Positions 35,900 to 47,998 of a DNA stretch of 64,000 nt are shown piece after piece. Source of the DNA: Stromatinia cepivora. Its lineage: Eukaryota > Ascomycota > Leotiomycetes > Helotiales > Sclerotiniaceae. The stretch's first letter is position 1. Every line of letters starts with the position of its first letter. Below the pieces are notes generated by a model. The model was not told where the DNA came from, did not search any database, and worked only from the letters and a program-made list of their open reading frames with translations. Where the stretch lies: NCBI GenBank assembly GCA_014898415.1, contig RCTD01000004.1, positions 1 to 64,000 of the forward strand. Direction: 5' to 3'. Both the position numbers and the translations under genes were made by a program.

Positions 35900-37150
35900 C
35901 GAAGAAAATATGAATATAGGATTAAATAATGTTACTATTAGAAAAAAGAAAACTAATAAAAAAAAGATTCCAGTGTATAAAGCCGATATTTCCAATAGTT
36001 CAATTGCTTCTTTCAAATTACTATTACAATTATAAGATCTCTATACAATAATTATGAATTTGAAAAAAAAGAATCGATAATTGAAAGTTATAATGACAAC
36101 GAACTTTATAATAATACAATCTCCTTTTGAACCCCAAATAATATTTATATAAATATTCAGATTAATAATAGTACCTGGGATTCCTCTTATTCCTTCAATC
36201 GAAACCCAAGAACCTTTATTTAAACAAACCCGAAAATCCCGAAATCAAAAGAAGAAAACTTTGATTAAACGATTTGATCATTTGAAGCCCTCTAAGGAAT
36301 CTTTTTCCCTTTCAGAAAATAACGACCTATTTAATAATTAGGGGTCCTTTTATTCAAAAAACCAACCTAACCAATCAAGATCACATTCCCGCATCAATCA
36401 CAATTTGTAGCAAGATATATATATACCAAAACCTATAAATCTTATTATTAAATTTAATAATAATATTAAACCTAAAACTAATTTGTAATAATTATTAATT
36501 ATAGAACAATTCGAACTATATACTATATTATTTAAAAGTAAAATACAATACTATATATATATAATCGATCAAATCGAATCAAAAATATAAACATATTATG
36601 ATACTCTTTATATACAAATACCCCGATTCATAATATTCGAATTGATCGAATAATTTGTAGCGATCTATCAGAACCCAACCAAAATCGATAATGCTTGTTT
36701 TCAATATAAGATATAGATTATACTTAATACAATTTGATATAACAATTTCCTAGAATGATATAGAAAATTCAAATTATTTGTTATCTAAACAAAGATTATC
36801 AATAATAAAGTTCTATTTAGGAATTTCGAATAAAAGATTTCCGATTTTCTTTTGCAAATGATAATAATATCCATCAAGGATTGCAAGATTATAAAAGAAT
36901 TCGCAAATATATTTATTAAAATAAATCAAAACGAAATTTCATTACAAAAACGAAATCGATATTGTATTAATCGAGAAATCCTTATAGTTATTTACAAATC
37001 AATAATTATTACAAATCTTTTGTAATCCTTTCAAAGTTCTAATAACTTCAATTTTGGAATCTCTATATTCCTGAAACTATTTCCACCCCGGAATATCCCT
37101 TTCGGATATATCAGCTTCATTGTATCCAATAATTATTCGAATTTCAAATA
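35900..37150 (+). pseudogene. gag remnant of gypsy-A2
   Basis: Broken frames colinear with gypsy-A1 10189-11460. Limits approximate. Confidence 0.55.
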
Positions 37151-37190
37151 TTCATCGCCTTTTCTTTCTTCTAAAGTAATATATACATCG

Positions 37191-37736
37191 ATGTTTTGTA
37201 TCGATAATCTTAATGAAATCGAGATGATACAAAAAGAAATAAAAGAATTCGAAGAATATCAGAATACCAAAGAAGATTTTAATTTAGAAATTATAATTGA
37301 AATTATACAGAATATCTATTTAAAAGAAAAAAAAACGTTTAAAATCAAATATTTAAATTTTGTTTCTATTCTAAATGCTATATGGGATATAAGATTTCTT
37401 GATTTAATTAAATTTATAAAAGAAAAAGTATTCATTCTTTTCTATAATCTTTCGAAAAATGATTATATTTATCGATTAAAAGCATTTATTGATTTTGAAG
37501 CAAATGGATTCGTTTTTATTAATACTATATTCCTTATTTGTTTATTTTCTATATTTAAATCAAAAATTATATTATTTGAAGTTTCAATTGAAATTAAAGA
37601 GTATAATAGTATACAAAACCATACCATTACTCATTTCATATTTCTTAATTTAACAATCAATAATCATAAACAATTTTTTGTTCTTTTCCTTATTATTAAA
37701 TTAAAAAATTATAATATTATTTTAGGTAGACTTTAA
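37191..37736 (+). pseudogene. Protease-region frame of gypsy-A2
   Basis: The longest uninterrupted pol piece in the left half (181 codons). Around residue 100 it reads LKAFIDFEANGFVFIN, resembling the Asp-Ser/Thr-Gly region of a retropepsin with altered residues. It ends with NIILGRL, like the second conserved protease motif. The corresponding gypsy-A1 region (11476-12014) has several stops. Confidence 0.7.
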
Positions 37737-38369
37737 TTATCAGAGATTCAAACGAAGTTCGATTACTTCAATTGATATTTCGAATAGTTTAAAGAGAAAC
37801 CCTGTATTATCTTCTATTCGAATAATCTCCTCGTTATCCAATTATTTTTTTATAAACGAAAGATCAATTGATTAATCCAATAAAATATTGATCAACGAAA
37901 TAACCAATTCGAAGAATATTGGAATCGCAAAGATTTATAATTAAATAGATCAATCGTAATTGGATATATATAATAAGAATCTTCAAATATAAATATAATA
38001 CAGATTTTTATTGAAAAGGAAAAAGTCCTAATTTCTTTCAAATTCAATCCATCTTCTTTTCAATCAATTATATCATTATTACAGATTTACAAACGCCTCC
38101 TTTATATATCGCCCGAAATCCTTGATCTATATATATTCAAATCTAATAAGTTCTAATTAGAATATAAAAAAGATAAATAAATTGAATTCTTTATTATTAT
38201 TTTAAAAGAATTCGATGATATAATAAATTCCTAATAGAACGAATGATATATAAAAAAGAGAATATTGGTTGCCCTAATCGAATTCAAGAATACAAAAGTT
38301 CGAAAAAAACTTGATTGAATATTGATCGAAATCAATTCAGAATCTGAAATATTATTTGAATATCGATAA

Positions 38370-41315
38370 TATTATTGAACCTTTTTCAAATATAAATCAA
38401 ATATTTTGCCTTCTAATCGATCTTATAATTATAAAATTATATTGGAAAATAAAGGAAAACAAATCTTGTGTTATAATCCGTTTTATAAGATATCTCTGGA
38501 ATAATTAGAAATTGTTAAAGAATATATTATAGATAATTTTAGCAAAAATTTCATTAAATCTAATCAAACTTTTTATACTATATTTGTTTTATTTGTTAAA
38601 AAACTTAATAATAATTTGAAGTTTTGTATAAACTTCAGATTATTGAATTCCTTAATATGTAAGGATCAGTATCCCTTTTCTTTGATCGACGAAACACTTT
38701 CTCGACTTTCTAATGCTAAAGTTTTTATCAAATTCGATATTTATTAAACTTTCTATTATATAAAAATGGATTCTGCTTTGGAAGAGTATACTACCTTTCG
38801 AATTCGATATGGATTATACAAATGCAAGGTTGTACCATTTGGATTAACGAATAATCCCGCAATCTATCAATATTATATAATGATATTCTATTTGATTATT
38901 TAAATATCTTCTATATAATATACCTCGACAATATTCTAATCTATTCCGAAAACGAAGAAGAGTACCAAATTTATATTAAACTAATTTTCAAACGATTAGA
39001 AATTATTGGCCTACAAATGGATCTTAAGAAATGCGAATTCAATATTACATACACTAAGTATTTGGACTTTATCATTTCTATTAAAGAAGTAAAAATAGAC
39101 CCTAAAAAGATTAAGATAATTAAGAATTGGACTTTTCTGATAACAATAAAAGGAATCCAATCATTCTTCAATTTTTGTAATTTTTATTGATGGTTCATTA
39201 AGGATTATAATATAATAGCGAAACCTTTTAACAAATTTATTAAAACAAACGTTAAATTCATATTCGACGAAGTATACCAAAACATATTCAATATCTTGAA
39301 GAAAAAGTTTATCTTTGTTTCGCTCCTATAATACTATAATCATCGACTCCCCTGTATACTTGAAACAGATATATCTGATGAAGTAATTGCTAGTATATTA
39401 TCACAACAATATAACGAAGATTGGTTTCCTATAATTTATTTCTCCAAAATCATAATTGCTGTTGAATTGAATTACGAAATTTATAATAAGGAAATATTAT
39501 CAATCATTCGATCTCTTAACTATTGAAAAACAGAACTTGCTGGTTCATCATATAAAATCAAGGTTTATACCGATTATAAGACCCTCGAATATTTCATGAT
39601 TATTAAAATCCTTAATATTCAACAAACTTGTTAGATAGAAATTCTAGCCGATTATAACTTTATTATTATATATCATTCTGGAAAAGATAACCCTTTCGTT
39701 GATACCTTAATTTATCGAATCAACGAATTGGATTTTCAGAACCATACTAAAAAAAAAGAATCGCTTTTAATAGTTTATTAAAGACAATCAAATTGATATC
39801 GAAATCATAAAAAAAGCTTTACAAAAGTATTATCCAAACGAAACAACAATTACTAGTATCGATTTGAATGAAATCGCTCTTCGATTCGATTTAGTTAATT
39901 ATATCATCGAAGCAAATAAAACTATAAATAACTTATTAACACTCAAAATATAAATTATCCAAAATTATAAGTATATATTATTTCAAAATGATCTTTTGTT
40001 TTATAATAATTATTTAGTAATACTTGATATCAATAATCTTTAAATTTATTTAATTTGTAAAACCTATAATTCCGTTTCTATTGTTCATCTTGATATAAGC
40101 AAAATTTATCTTTTATTATCTCAATAATATTATTGGTCTAGAATACACGATATTATAGCCAGATATATATATAATTATTATATTTACAAATGTAACTTCA
40201 TTTTATATAATCGTATCCCCGATTTATTATATCCATTTCTGATTTCTAATCGAATATAGTAATATATTATTATAGATTATTATAACTTTAATAAAAATAA
40301 ATATAAATATAATAACGTTTTAATTATTATCAATCGATTAATAAAGTAAACTATCTTTATATCTTGTTATAAATCAATCGATATTTGAGTTTAAATATAA
40401 TTATATCTTTATTATATATATCGATATTATAATCCCTTTGATATTATAATATCGGATTACAATCTTTAATTCATATTACAATTTTAAAAGGAATTCAGTC
40501 AAATCCTAGGAATCGATTTCAAATTATCTATTATTTACTATTTCCAAATCGATAATCAAATTGAGATCTATAATCAGTATTTTTAATAGCAATTAAAATT
40601 GTTTATTAATTATTATCAAAACGATTAGTTAAAATTCCTATTTATAATGGATTATGCGCAACTTACTTTTCTATACAATTCTTTAGAAGGGTTTACACTT
40701 TATAAAACCCTATACAAGTATACACCAAAATATGTATAAAAATGGAAGGAAGACATTAATAAATCAATAAATGATATAAATATATATAATACCCATATAT
40801 ATACAGAATATAATAAATTAACTTTTATACAAATGAAAAAAGGTTTATTGTATATTTAAACTAAGATATCGAAATCTATAAATGTTTATTAGTGTAAAAT
40901 CGATTTCGATATCGAGGATTATATATAGTTCAATATAAAGAGTTATCCTATTTAGAGATCATCCAAAAAACTGAACTTCCTAATTCAAAGAAGATTCAAG
41001 ATTATTAATCGATTTAGAAGCTTTTTTAAACTCGAATTTTTGATTATAATGAAAATTCATCCTGTTTTCCCTTCAGATCGATTATATAAGGTATATAACA
41101 ATCCTTTTTTTAATTAGATATTCGAATTATCTTCGCCTATTAATATAATTAATAATTCGGAATAGAAAATGGAGAAGATTCTAGTAATAAAGAAAGCACG
41201 AAAAACCCTATTATACAGAGTCTCATAGTTTAATAACAATATCGATCTTACCTGATATCCTACTTCCGATTTTAAAACATTATTGTACCTTTTGTACGAT
41301 TTTCATCTGATCAAT
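38370..41315 (+). pseudogene. RT-RNase H-integrase-chromodomain remnant of gypsy-A2
   Basis: Reverse transcriptase ~38370-39150, with the catalytic box near 38920 reading YLDNILIYSENE (second Asp replaced by Asn). RNase H ~39270-39760, integrase ~39980-40800, chromodomain ~41150-41315. Same order as gypsy-A1; many stops. Confidence 0.88.
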
Positions 41316-41472
41316 CCAATATTACCTAATCCTCCCAATCGATTAATTGATTGAATAAAGTTCTATAAAAGCAAAAAGAATAATTATAATCATATGGATA
41401 ACGATTTATTTATAAAATCAAAGGAAAAAAAAGTGTTCTTCAATTCAACAAACTAGATGTTATGATTTTATA

Positions 41473-41709
41473 ATGATGTATATGTATACAATCGTGAAAA
41501 AATCGAAAATCTATACAAATTCAAAGGAATTTGATTGTATATGTATATGGCCCGAGTTTCATACAATAGACGAACTGCTATTACCAAAACAATATGAAGG
41601 CAATATATTTCAAAAAACTTATACCTATAATCATTTCAAAAATCATGCAAAGGGAAGCTTGAATATGATAAGAACGAAATATAATATTACCTCTATCGAT
41701 TTCGTTTAA
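41473..41709 (+). pseudogene. Small frame downstream of pol in gypsy-A2
   Basis: 78-codon frame with intact reading, including YTNSKEFDCICIWPEFHTID, in the place of the broken frame at 15751-15995 of gypsy-A1. The two copies agree at most positions. It starts ~160 bp after the chromodomain. Unknown function; it could be a C-terminal extension of pol or a separate small gene. Confidence 0.45.
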
Positions 41710-41990
41710 TTTGGTTGATTTGATCAATTTGATCGATTAATTTGGTCGATTTCGGAATTAATTATATTAATCACCTATTATCACTATACTATAATTCAAT
41801 TTCCTTCTCTTTTTTATTGAAACTTTTTCCTTTCAAAGATTCCTTAAATTAAAAAGAATACAAATCAATATTAATTTAATTAATTGATAAACGATTTAAT
41901 CGATTTGATCAATTCATTTGTTATTTTGATCAATTTGATCAATTATTTTGATCAATTTGATCAATTTCCAATAAATTGATTAAATCAACC
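41700..41990 (+). repeat. GATCAATTT-type degenerate repeats of gypsy-A2
   Basis: Same two-block layout as 15972-16265 in gypsy-A1. Confidence 0.75.
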
Positions 41991-42098
41991 AAAATGACCA
42001 ATCTAATTGATTTAGAGCTTATGAACCTTCACAAAACCTAGTTTCCAATGAAATAGCAATACAACAAAGAAATGAAACGTTCGAAAACAAGCTTTTCC

Positions 42099-42112
42099 GA
42101 AGGGGGGGGTAA
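42099..42112 (+). promoter_or_regulatory. Polypurine tract of gypsy-A2
   Basis: GAAGGGGGGGGTAA, identical to gypsy-A1 and directly abutting the 3' LTR. Confidence 0.8.
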
Positions 42113-42394
42113 TATTACGAATCGTGAACTATAGAAAACTAATTATGTGATACCTCTTATCTTCTATATCAATTTATAAGTTAATCATCCATATACATAT
42201 ATTACAAATCATACGATTTAATATAATAAAATGGTAACCCTAATAATATATATATACAACTCTGTAACCCACAAATGGGTATTTGTGTATATATATCTAA
42301 TCGCTCCTTACGAGCTATAGTTCTTCAATTGTAGATTCTAAAGAACATAATTGACCCTGTTTATTCAGCTCTACTACGGCTCTTGTGCGTCACA
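42113..42394 (+). repeat. 3' LTR of gypsy-A2
   Basis: 282 bp, TATTACGAATCGTGA to TGTGCGTCACA. Confidence 0.95.
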
Positions 42395-42399
42395 CAAAT

Positions 42400-43497
42400 C
42401 ATTTATTTTCAATTCAATATATAATCTAGATATAATCTTTGAATTAACGAAATCGAAATACTCAACTCTGAAATCTGCAAAATCACTATAATAATCATTC
42501 TATAAATCTTTATCAATATAATCATATATCATATAGAATTTCAACTTGAATTTACAAAAATCGATGATTTCCTAAGGATCTTCCTCTATAGATAGAAAAT
42601 AAATCGTATTTCCATTTATCTACTTATTCATCGTACTCTTCGCTTCTGATACATGAAATTGTTGATACTAATAATAATAAAATTCGTATTCTTTCAAAAT
42701 AAAGAATTATAAAGGAGTACTCAAATATACCTATCATAATTATTATAATAATGATTGTCGTATATTTTCGGGTTGTATCGAAATTGATTATTATAAGGTT
42801 TTTAAAACGATCTTAAAAAAAAGCCTAAGTATAGATTTATAGTATACAAAATATATACTATAATAAAGCTACATTTATACCATATACAATATTATTGAAT
42901 CCTGGAGTATTTCGAAATTAAGGTTGATTAGATCAAATCGATCAAAATTGACCAAAATTAACCAAAATTAATTAAAATTGACCAAATTGATCAAAATTGA
43001 TCAAATTAATCGGATTTAATCGAAGCAGATTTGACCGAAATAAATAGAATAATCAAAATAATGAAATTAATCAAATCGAATTGATCAATTTCATATATTA
43101 TTGGTAATTCATATAAAATAAATAAATGAAATAATTTTTCATAAAAAAATGGATTTTCATAAGAAAATAAATATAATGAAAAACTTGAAATTGTTTTCAG
43201 ATTTTCTTTAAATATATACCCTATATTATCTGATAAATATATAATAAATACAAAATAATTGAATTAAAAAATGAATTTCAAATTCGTTATTAAATAACTA
43301 TTATTCTTGATCCTTCGATTTTCTTAAATTATTCAATAATTAAAGATTTATCCTTTGATATAAAAATGTTTCGTTTTACAATGAAATACTTTTATCTAAT
43401 TACAAAAACAAAATCAAAATAGATTTAGAATTTGTAATTCTTTATACTAATTTTTAATATCTAATCTATAATATCACTATAATAAATAACTGATCAA
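42400..43497 (-). pseudogene. 5' leader and N-terminal gag region of the minus-strand element
   Basis: AT-rich remainder between gypsy-A2 and the right LTR. On the minus strand, near 42700-42560, EEYDE and KWKYDLF-like readings suggest the start of gag. A block of ATCAAAATTGACCAA-type repeats lies at about 42927-43095. No intact frame. Confidence 0.4.
42927..43095. repeat. ATCAAATTGACCAAAATT-type degenerate repeats
   Basis: Repeats of ATCAAAATTGACCAAAATTA, complementary in style to the GATCAATTTTGGTC repeats of gypsy-A but located outside that element. Confidence 0.6.
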
Positions 43498-43710
43498 TAT
43501 CGAGATAATTATACATAAGGAAATGAAGCTTATCAATGAATATATAGAACTTCTTTGTTAATACATTTTGATTTGCTTAAAGAGCTAGAATCTATAAAGG
43601 ATGAAGAACTATATAATGATGTATACCGAAGCACTAATGCGAGCACTAATGCGTATGTGATCCTTACCATCCTTACCATCCTTACCATGCACGTGATTCA
43701 TATTCCGACA
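43498..43710 (-). repeat. Right LTR (5' end) of the minus-strand element
   Basis: 213 bp, TATCGAGATAATT to ATTCCGACA. Base composition becomes ordinary immediately to its right. Confidence 0.75.
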
Positions 43711-45703
43711 ACTGCTTTTCCTCTATGTGTAGATATATATACTCTAATATAAATAAATGAATTGAAGTCATACTATGCTGATTCTGAATGGGATTTGGAA
43801 AAAGCGGGGAGGGGGAAAGAAAATTGAGAACTAAAGGAGCAAAGGATAGGATTTGAAAGGAGATGGTGGAGGGAGTAATAAAGGAAGTGGTGAAGTGAAG
43901 TGAAATATTGGAGTGAAATATAAAGGAAAGGGGTCTAGATTTCTACCCGAATATAACTATCCGATTCAAGTATAAATTCTAAAAGGCTTCAAATATCTAA
44001 ATAAATCCAACCATCTCCCCTCCAATCATTCCTTCTTTCAATTATTTCTACCTTCTACCTTCTTCCAATTTAACGATCCATCCAGAACCTCCCATCCAAT
44101 TCCAAACCCTCTAAACCCAATTTTTCAACCTCCAAAGAAAGTATCAAAATACTAAGAAAATACCAAAATACCAAAATACCAACCAATCAACCAATCACAT
44201 ACATCACAATACATTATACCCACAATCCCAAATATCAAATTTCTTTCCCTACTTCTCCTCTAACCTCCAAACATCCTCCCCTTCCCCCCCCCCCCCCCCC
44301 CAAAAAAAAACCTCTAAATAAAATACCAAAATACCAATCAACCAACCAATCAACCAACCAACCAACCACATACATCATATACATCATATACATCACATCA
44401 TATCTCTCCATAATCCCAAATATCAAAGTCCTCCCCCCACCTCTCCTTCAACCATCTCCCATCCAACCAACCACCTTCACCTCCGACTCCGACTCCGACT
44501 CCAACTCCAATTCCAATTCATTCCATCCCAGCCGAACTACCACAATCACACCCTCTAAAATCCATCAACCAACCACATACATCATCATATACATCACATC
44601 ATATCTCTCAATATATCTCAAATTTCAATATTTATATCCCTCCTTTTCCCCCTCCTCTTTCCCAATAAGGTTTATCAAAGAATCAAAAGATGAGGAAATA
44701 TATCTATTGATCTATCGATCGATCTGAGCGGACACATAATTCAGATGTTGAAATGAATGAGTGAATAGTTTATAACTTGTCAGATATTATGAGATATATA
44801 CATCAGTCAATGTATTACTCAATTCACTTATTTACATATCTATTCACTTGTTGATTTATAACTTGTTGATTCATTCACCTACTCTTGCATTCACTCATTC
44901 ATTAAGGATATTCGCAAACGCACCATCACAACAATAAAAACAAAGATTTAAGAATAAGCTTAAACATTTTCATATATCGAAGGAATTTCCTCATTCCATG
45001 ATTTCTTCGTATCACTATCCTTTCCTAACTTGAGACTCTCAATGAATGATTTTCCCGTCTAAAAACGAGCAAGTCAAGAGTAACCTAATCATCAATCATT
45101 TCTTATCACTGTAAGAACTTGTGAAACTCCTCAATCGCTAGATTCATTCCTATTCATCCGTCCGTTTGTCCTTCCTTCCCAGATATCCACCAACCCATAC
45201 CAATATGCAAACCCTATTGTAGAAATATGAGTGAATATTCCCCCTACAGCGCCATGCAATATGAGAAATCCAGATCCATGTCCAGGTCCAGTACCAGATA
45301 TAGTGAGAGTACACGAAATCAAAGACCGATAAGTTACCGCCCAACCTAATTGCTAAGTAGCTACTCCAAACGCAGACGCAGAAATAGTCCACCCACACTT
45401 ATTTCCCAATTCCGAAGATAGCAACGCAAAAAAGCAAGACAACGCAAACCAAATCAAAAACAAAAATAAATAAATAAGGAGACCTGTTAATCAAAACAAT
45501 ATGTACCCAAACATCATTATCATTAACAAAAGGCCGTGAGGCTTTCCCAAACTCTACCAACATCCTATTGAGTCCCCTGAGCAAATATCAACTTCTCCCA
45601 CCCTAGAAGAAAGAAGAGTAAAAGTTGACGGCCCAAATTTCATAATGTCGTAACATTCATTAAGTCATTATGCGTGCATCTAATACACTATTGTTCAAGT
45701 AGC
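43711..45703. other. Intergenic, low-complexity DNA at the edge of the AT-rich block
   Basis: Purine-rich stretch ~43790-43935, then pyrimidine-rich and CCAA-rich DNA ~44000-44650 with repeated ACCAACCAATC and ACATCATAT motifs and a mononucleotide tract. 44700-45703 is unremarkable. Overlapping minus frames at 45131-45584 have no recognisable domain and no conserved look, so I do not call a gene. The last few hundred bases should contain the forkhead gene's 3' UTR. Confidence 0.6.
44284..44310. repeat. Poly(C)18-poly(A)9 tract
   Basis: 18 C (44284-44301) followed by 9 A (44302-44310). Assembly length may be unreliable here. Confidence 0.95.
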
Positions 45704-47998
45704 CTAGAAGCGTGAAGTAGAACTTCGGCCCATCGATGGTCTAGGTGGTTGATTCTTGGATGTATTCCTTGATTGTTGTTGTTGAGCTCCGGAACCAATT
45801 TTTGGAAAGCGTTGTGTAATATCGAAACCTGCATAGTCTGATAGATCTTCAGTGAGGAACTCAGAGTTGAAGAAATCATCCTGAGGAAGGTCGAAGTTAC
45901 CAAGGTTCAAGGTTGGGGAATCGAATTTTAAAGGAGAGTTGTTGTTTGGTTTACATGGAGAATCCATGAAGTTCAAACCTCCTTTCGTTGGGGATAGATA
46001 TGTTGAAGGTCCACCTAACGAAGGCGTAAGTTTGAGAATTGGTGTGGAGGTGACGCTCTTATTCAAGTTGGAATTGGTCACGTCGGACAAAATGTTTGCA
46101 GATCTCGATCGATCCAAGCGAGGTCTCTTAGCCGATCTCTTCTCTGGTGATCCATTGCTTGTACCGGGAAAGGATGCTGTAGAATCTTGGAATATATCAA
46201 AGTCTGGTACATAACCGGAAAACATGTAGGAATTATTGTCAAGATTGAAAGCTGGGCTCCATGCACTATCTTCGAGAACAGTTAGGCCACGGATTGGCGA
46301 GCCAACGAGTTCCCTAACCCTATCACGATGCATGCGAAGGTTTGTGTTTGGAGATATTGATGGTGGTGGTTTCACAGGAGCCTTTAACTTGACAGCAGGA
46401 GTAAGGGGTGGCAGCATTTGATAGTTGTCATGTGGTTGAGCTCGACGTAATGGAGAAGATGATGGTGGAACGAATCCACTAAACGACCTGCGTTTACTGG
46501 GGCTATCGTACGAGGAACCACGAAGACGAGCGATTTCCTCCTCAGCTCGGCCACGCTTAATCCTTGGTCGATCAGCTTCAGATGTTAGCAACCGACTGAC
46601 ACCATTTGGTCTCATAGCCGAAGATTCAAGTGATGAAAAGTACCCACTATCATCCATGGACGCAAACTTTCGTTTGTGTGATCTAGTCTGTGATGAAGAT
46701 GGAAAGCGTGGAACAGGAGGTGGTGTATGATTACGTCTCGGTGCATGGCGAACCACAGGAGGAGAAGAATGCATCAATCCTGTTGGTGGGGATGATTGTA
46801 TTTGTGGGGACGATGGAGGGGCGTCTTCCTCCTCTTCAACTTCTTGATTGAATTCTGAAGCAGGAATTGTAGCATCTGAGGATAACTCTGGGATAGGAGG
46901 AAGTTCGTTGTCTGGCAAGGTGTATGTTGATTTTGGCAATGATACATCTTGGCTAGACGAGGGTAGATCTTTAAACATTGGCGTTGGTGGTGTAGGCTCC
47001 GGTGGATCGACAGGTGTCAGTGCTGTATTTAAGACCGGGAGATTCTCGTTGGGACCTGCAGGTTTTCGTGTAGTCTTCTCCTTGATGAACTGATATTCCA
47101 TTCCTGGTTGAATTGCCCAATAATTGCCTTTTCCTGGATCATCCTTTGGTCGCTCCTGTTTTACGAAAGCCTTGTTAAGGCTAAGATTGTGACGAATACT
47201 ATTTTGCCAGCCAGCGTCCGCTGCATTGTAGAAGGTGTAGTTATCGGATATCCATTTGTAAATTTGCGCTAAAGTGAGGCGTCGTTTCGGAGCTCTTAAA
47301 ATCGACATGCCAATCAACTGAGCATAACTGTGAGAAGGTTTGAAGCCGTCATCGTGGATAGGCGGGAATGAGTCCGGTTCCGGAAGTTCTCTAGGCCCTG
47401 ATGTGTCATTTCCCTCCTCTACTTTCGACTTGTTCTGAACTTTCGCTTCCTGAATGGGGGCTGCTTCCATCAAAGAGCGCTTCAGTGAAGGTTTCCGACC
47501 GTACAATCCTTCCAAGGAAAAGTTGCTGCTCGAAAAATCGTCGCGAAAATGTGGTTGCGAATGCGACGAATACATAGGTTGTGGATAGTTCTCTTTTCCT
47601 TGAGGTTGAGTGTTCATGAAAGTGGTGAATAGTGCTTTTTGCGGGGCACTCTTATATTTAGGTTGAAAGGGTTGTTTCTTCGCAATCGAGTCGGTAGTGT
47701 ATCGTGATCCTGAAGGTGGTGGCATCGGTACCATGTTTAATTTATTGCCAAATGGCGCTCTCGAAGGCGAACTTGATATTTGGTTATTCGACTTCAGCGG
47801 TGAGTGTTTGCTGGGTCCATTTTGTGGTGGGTTGAAGATAACATTTCGTTTCGAGCCGCTGCTCTTGATTGTTCTCAAGGGCGAAGATTTTTTTGAATTT
47901 CTTGAATTTTTCGTCGACGGCATTGGTGCGCTATCGTAAGATGTGACGGGGTCTTGATAAATTTGCAGCGGCTGCTGCGTGTAACGCGACGAAGACAT
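45704..47998 (-). CDS. Forkhead transcription factor, Hcm1/Sep1-like (no FHA domain)
   Basis: Single-exon 764-residue protein. Residues ~219-305 form a winged-helix forkhead domain: [29 protein letters not shown], then recognition helix [17 protein letters not shown] and [13 protein letters not shown]. No FHA domain precedes it, which separates it from Fkh1/Fkh2 and points to the Hcm1 (budding yeast) / Sep1 (fission yeast) group; those act in S-phase and late cell-cycle gene expression and septation. The flanks are disordered, rich in Ser-Pro and Thr-Pro sites (possible cyclin-dependent kinase targets) and basic clusters such as SPSKRRSF and KRSAKRPR, possible nuclear signals. The ATG at 47998 is the first in frame. 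The C-terminus carries a Gln tract. The class assignment comes from domain architecture only; the exact orthologue is not proved. Confidence 0.92.
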   Translation of the reverse strand: MSSSRYTQQPLQIYQDPVTSYDSAPMPSTKNSRNSKKSSPLRTIKSSGSKRNVIFNPPQNGPSKHSPLKSNNQISSSPSRAPFGNKLNMVPMPPPSGSRYTTDSIAKKQPFQPKYKSAPQKALFTTFMNTQPQGKENYPQPMYSSHSQPHFRDDFSSSNFSLEGLYGRKPSLKRSLMEAAPIQEAKVQNKSKVEEGNDTSGPRELPEPDSFPPIHDDGFKPSHSYAQLIGMSILRAPKRRLTLAQIYKWISDNYTFYNAADAGWQNSIRHNLSLNKAFVKQERPKDDPGKGNYWAIQPGMEYQFIKEKTTRKPAGPNENLPVLNTALTPVDPPEPTPPTPMFKDLPSSSQDVSLPKSTYTLPDNELPPIPELSSDATIPASEFNQEVEEEEDAPPSSPQIQSSPPTGLMHSSPPVVRHAPRRNHTPPPVPRFPSSSQTRSHKRKFASMDDSGYFSSLESSAMRPNGVSRLLTSEADRPRIKRGRAEEEIARLRGSSYDSPSKRRSFSGFVPPSSSPLRRAQPHDNYQMLPPLTPAVKLKAPVKPPPSISPNTNLRMHRDRVRELVGSPIRGLTVLEDSAWSPAFNLDNNSYMFSGYVPDFDIFQDSTASFPGTSNGSPEKRSAKRPRLDRSRSANILSDVTNSNLNKSVTSTPILKLTPSLGGPSTYLSPTKGGLNFMDSPCKPNNNSPLKFDSPTLNLGNFDLPQDDFFNSEFLTEDLSDYAGFDITQRFPKIGSGAQQQQSRNTSKNQPPRPSMGRSSTSRF

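Larger units (their letters stand above)
35350..42394 (+). mobile_element. gypsy-A2: second full-length gypsy-A copy
   Basis: Colinear with gypsy-A1. The 282-bp LTRs lie at 35350-35631 and 42113-42394, and the perfect target duplication CAAAT at 35345-35349 and 42395-42399. Length 7045 bp against 7043 bp for gypsy-A1. Inserted in the minus-strand element. Differences from gypsy-A1 are overwhelmingly C/T and G/A. Confidence 0.95.
22369..43710 (-). mobile_element. Minus-strand LTR retrotransposon (probably copia-like) split by two gypsy insertions
   Basis: Direct repeats at 22369-22620 and 43498-43710 begin TGTCGGGAT / TATCGAGAT and end TTCCGATA / TTCCGACA. They bracket a minus-strand gag-pol relic which becomes continuous once gypsy-B1 (27316-34773) and gypsy-A2 (35350-42394) are removed, about 6.8 kb in total. 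From right to left the relic reads gag, a protease-like segment, then a typical post-protease segment of fungal copia polyproteins. Outer flanks CCTGT (22364-22368) and ACTGC (43711-43715) do not form a clean target duplication, so a later deletion or rearrangement is possible. The assignment to Ty1/copia is tentative. Confidence 0.7.

Noticed and set aside
45131..45584. Overlapping hydrophobic minus-strand frames downstream of the forkhead gene
   Set aside because: Two phases overlap, no start context or domain; likely 3' UTR or intergenic DNA.
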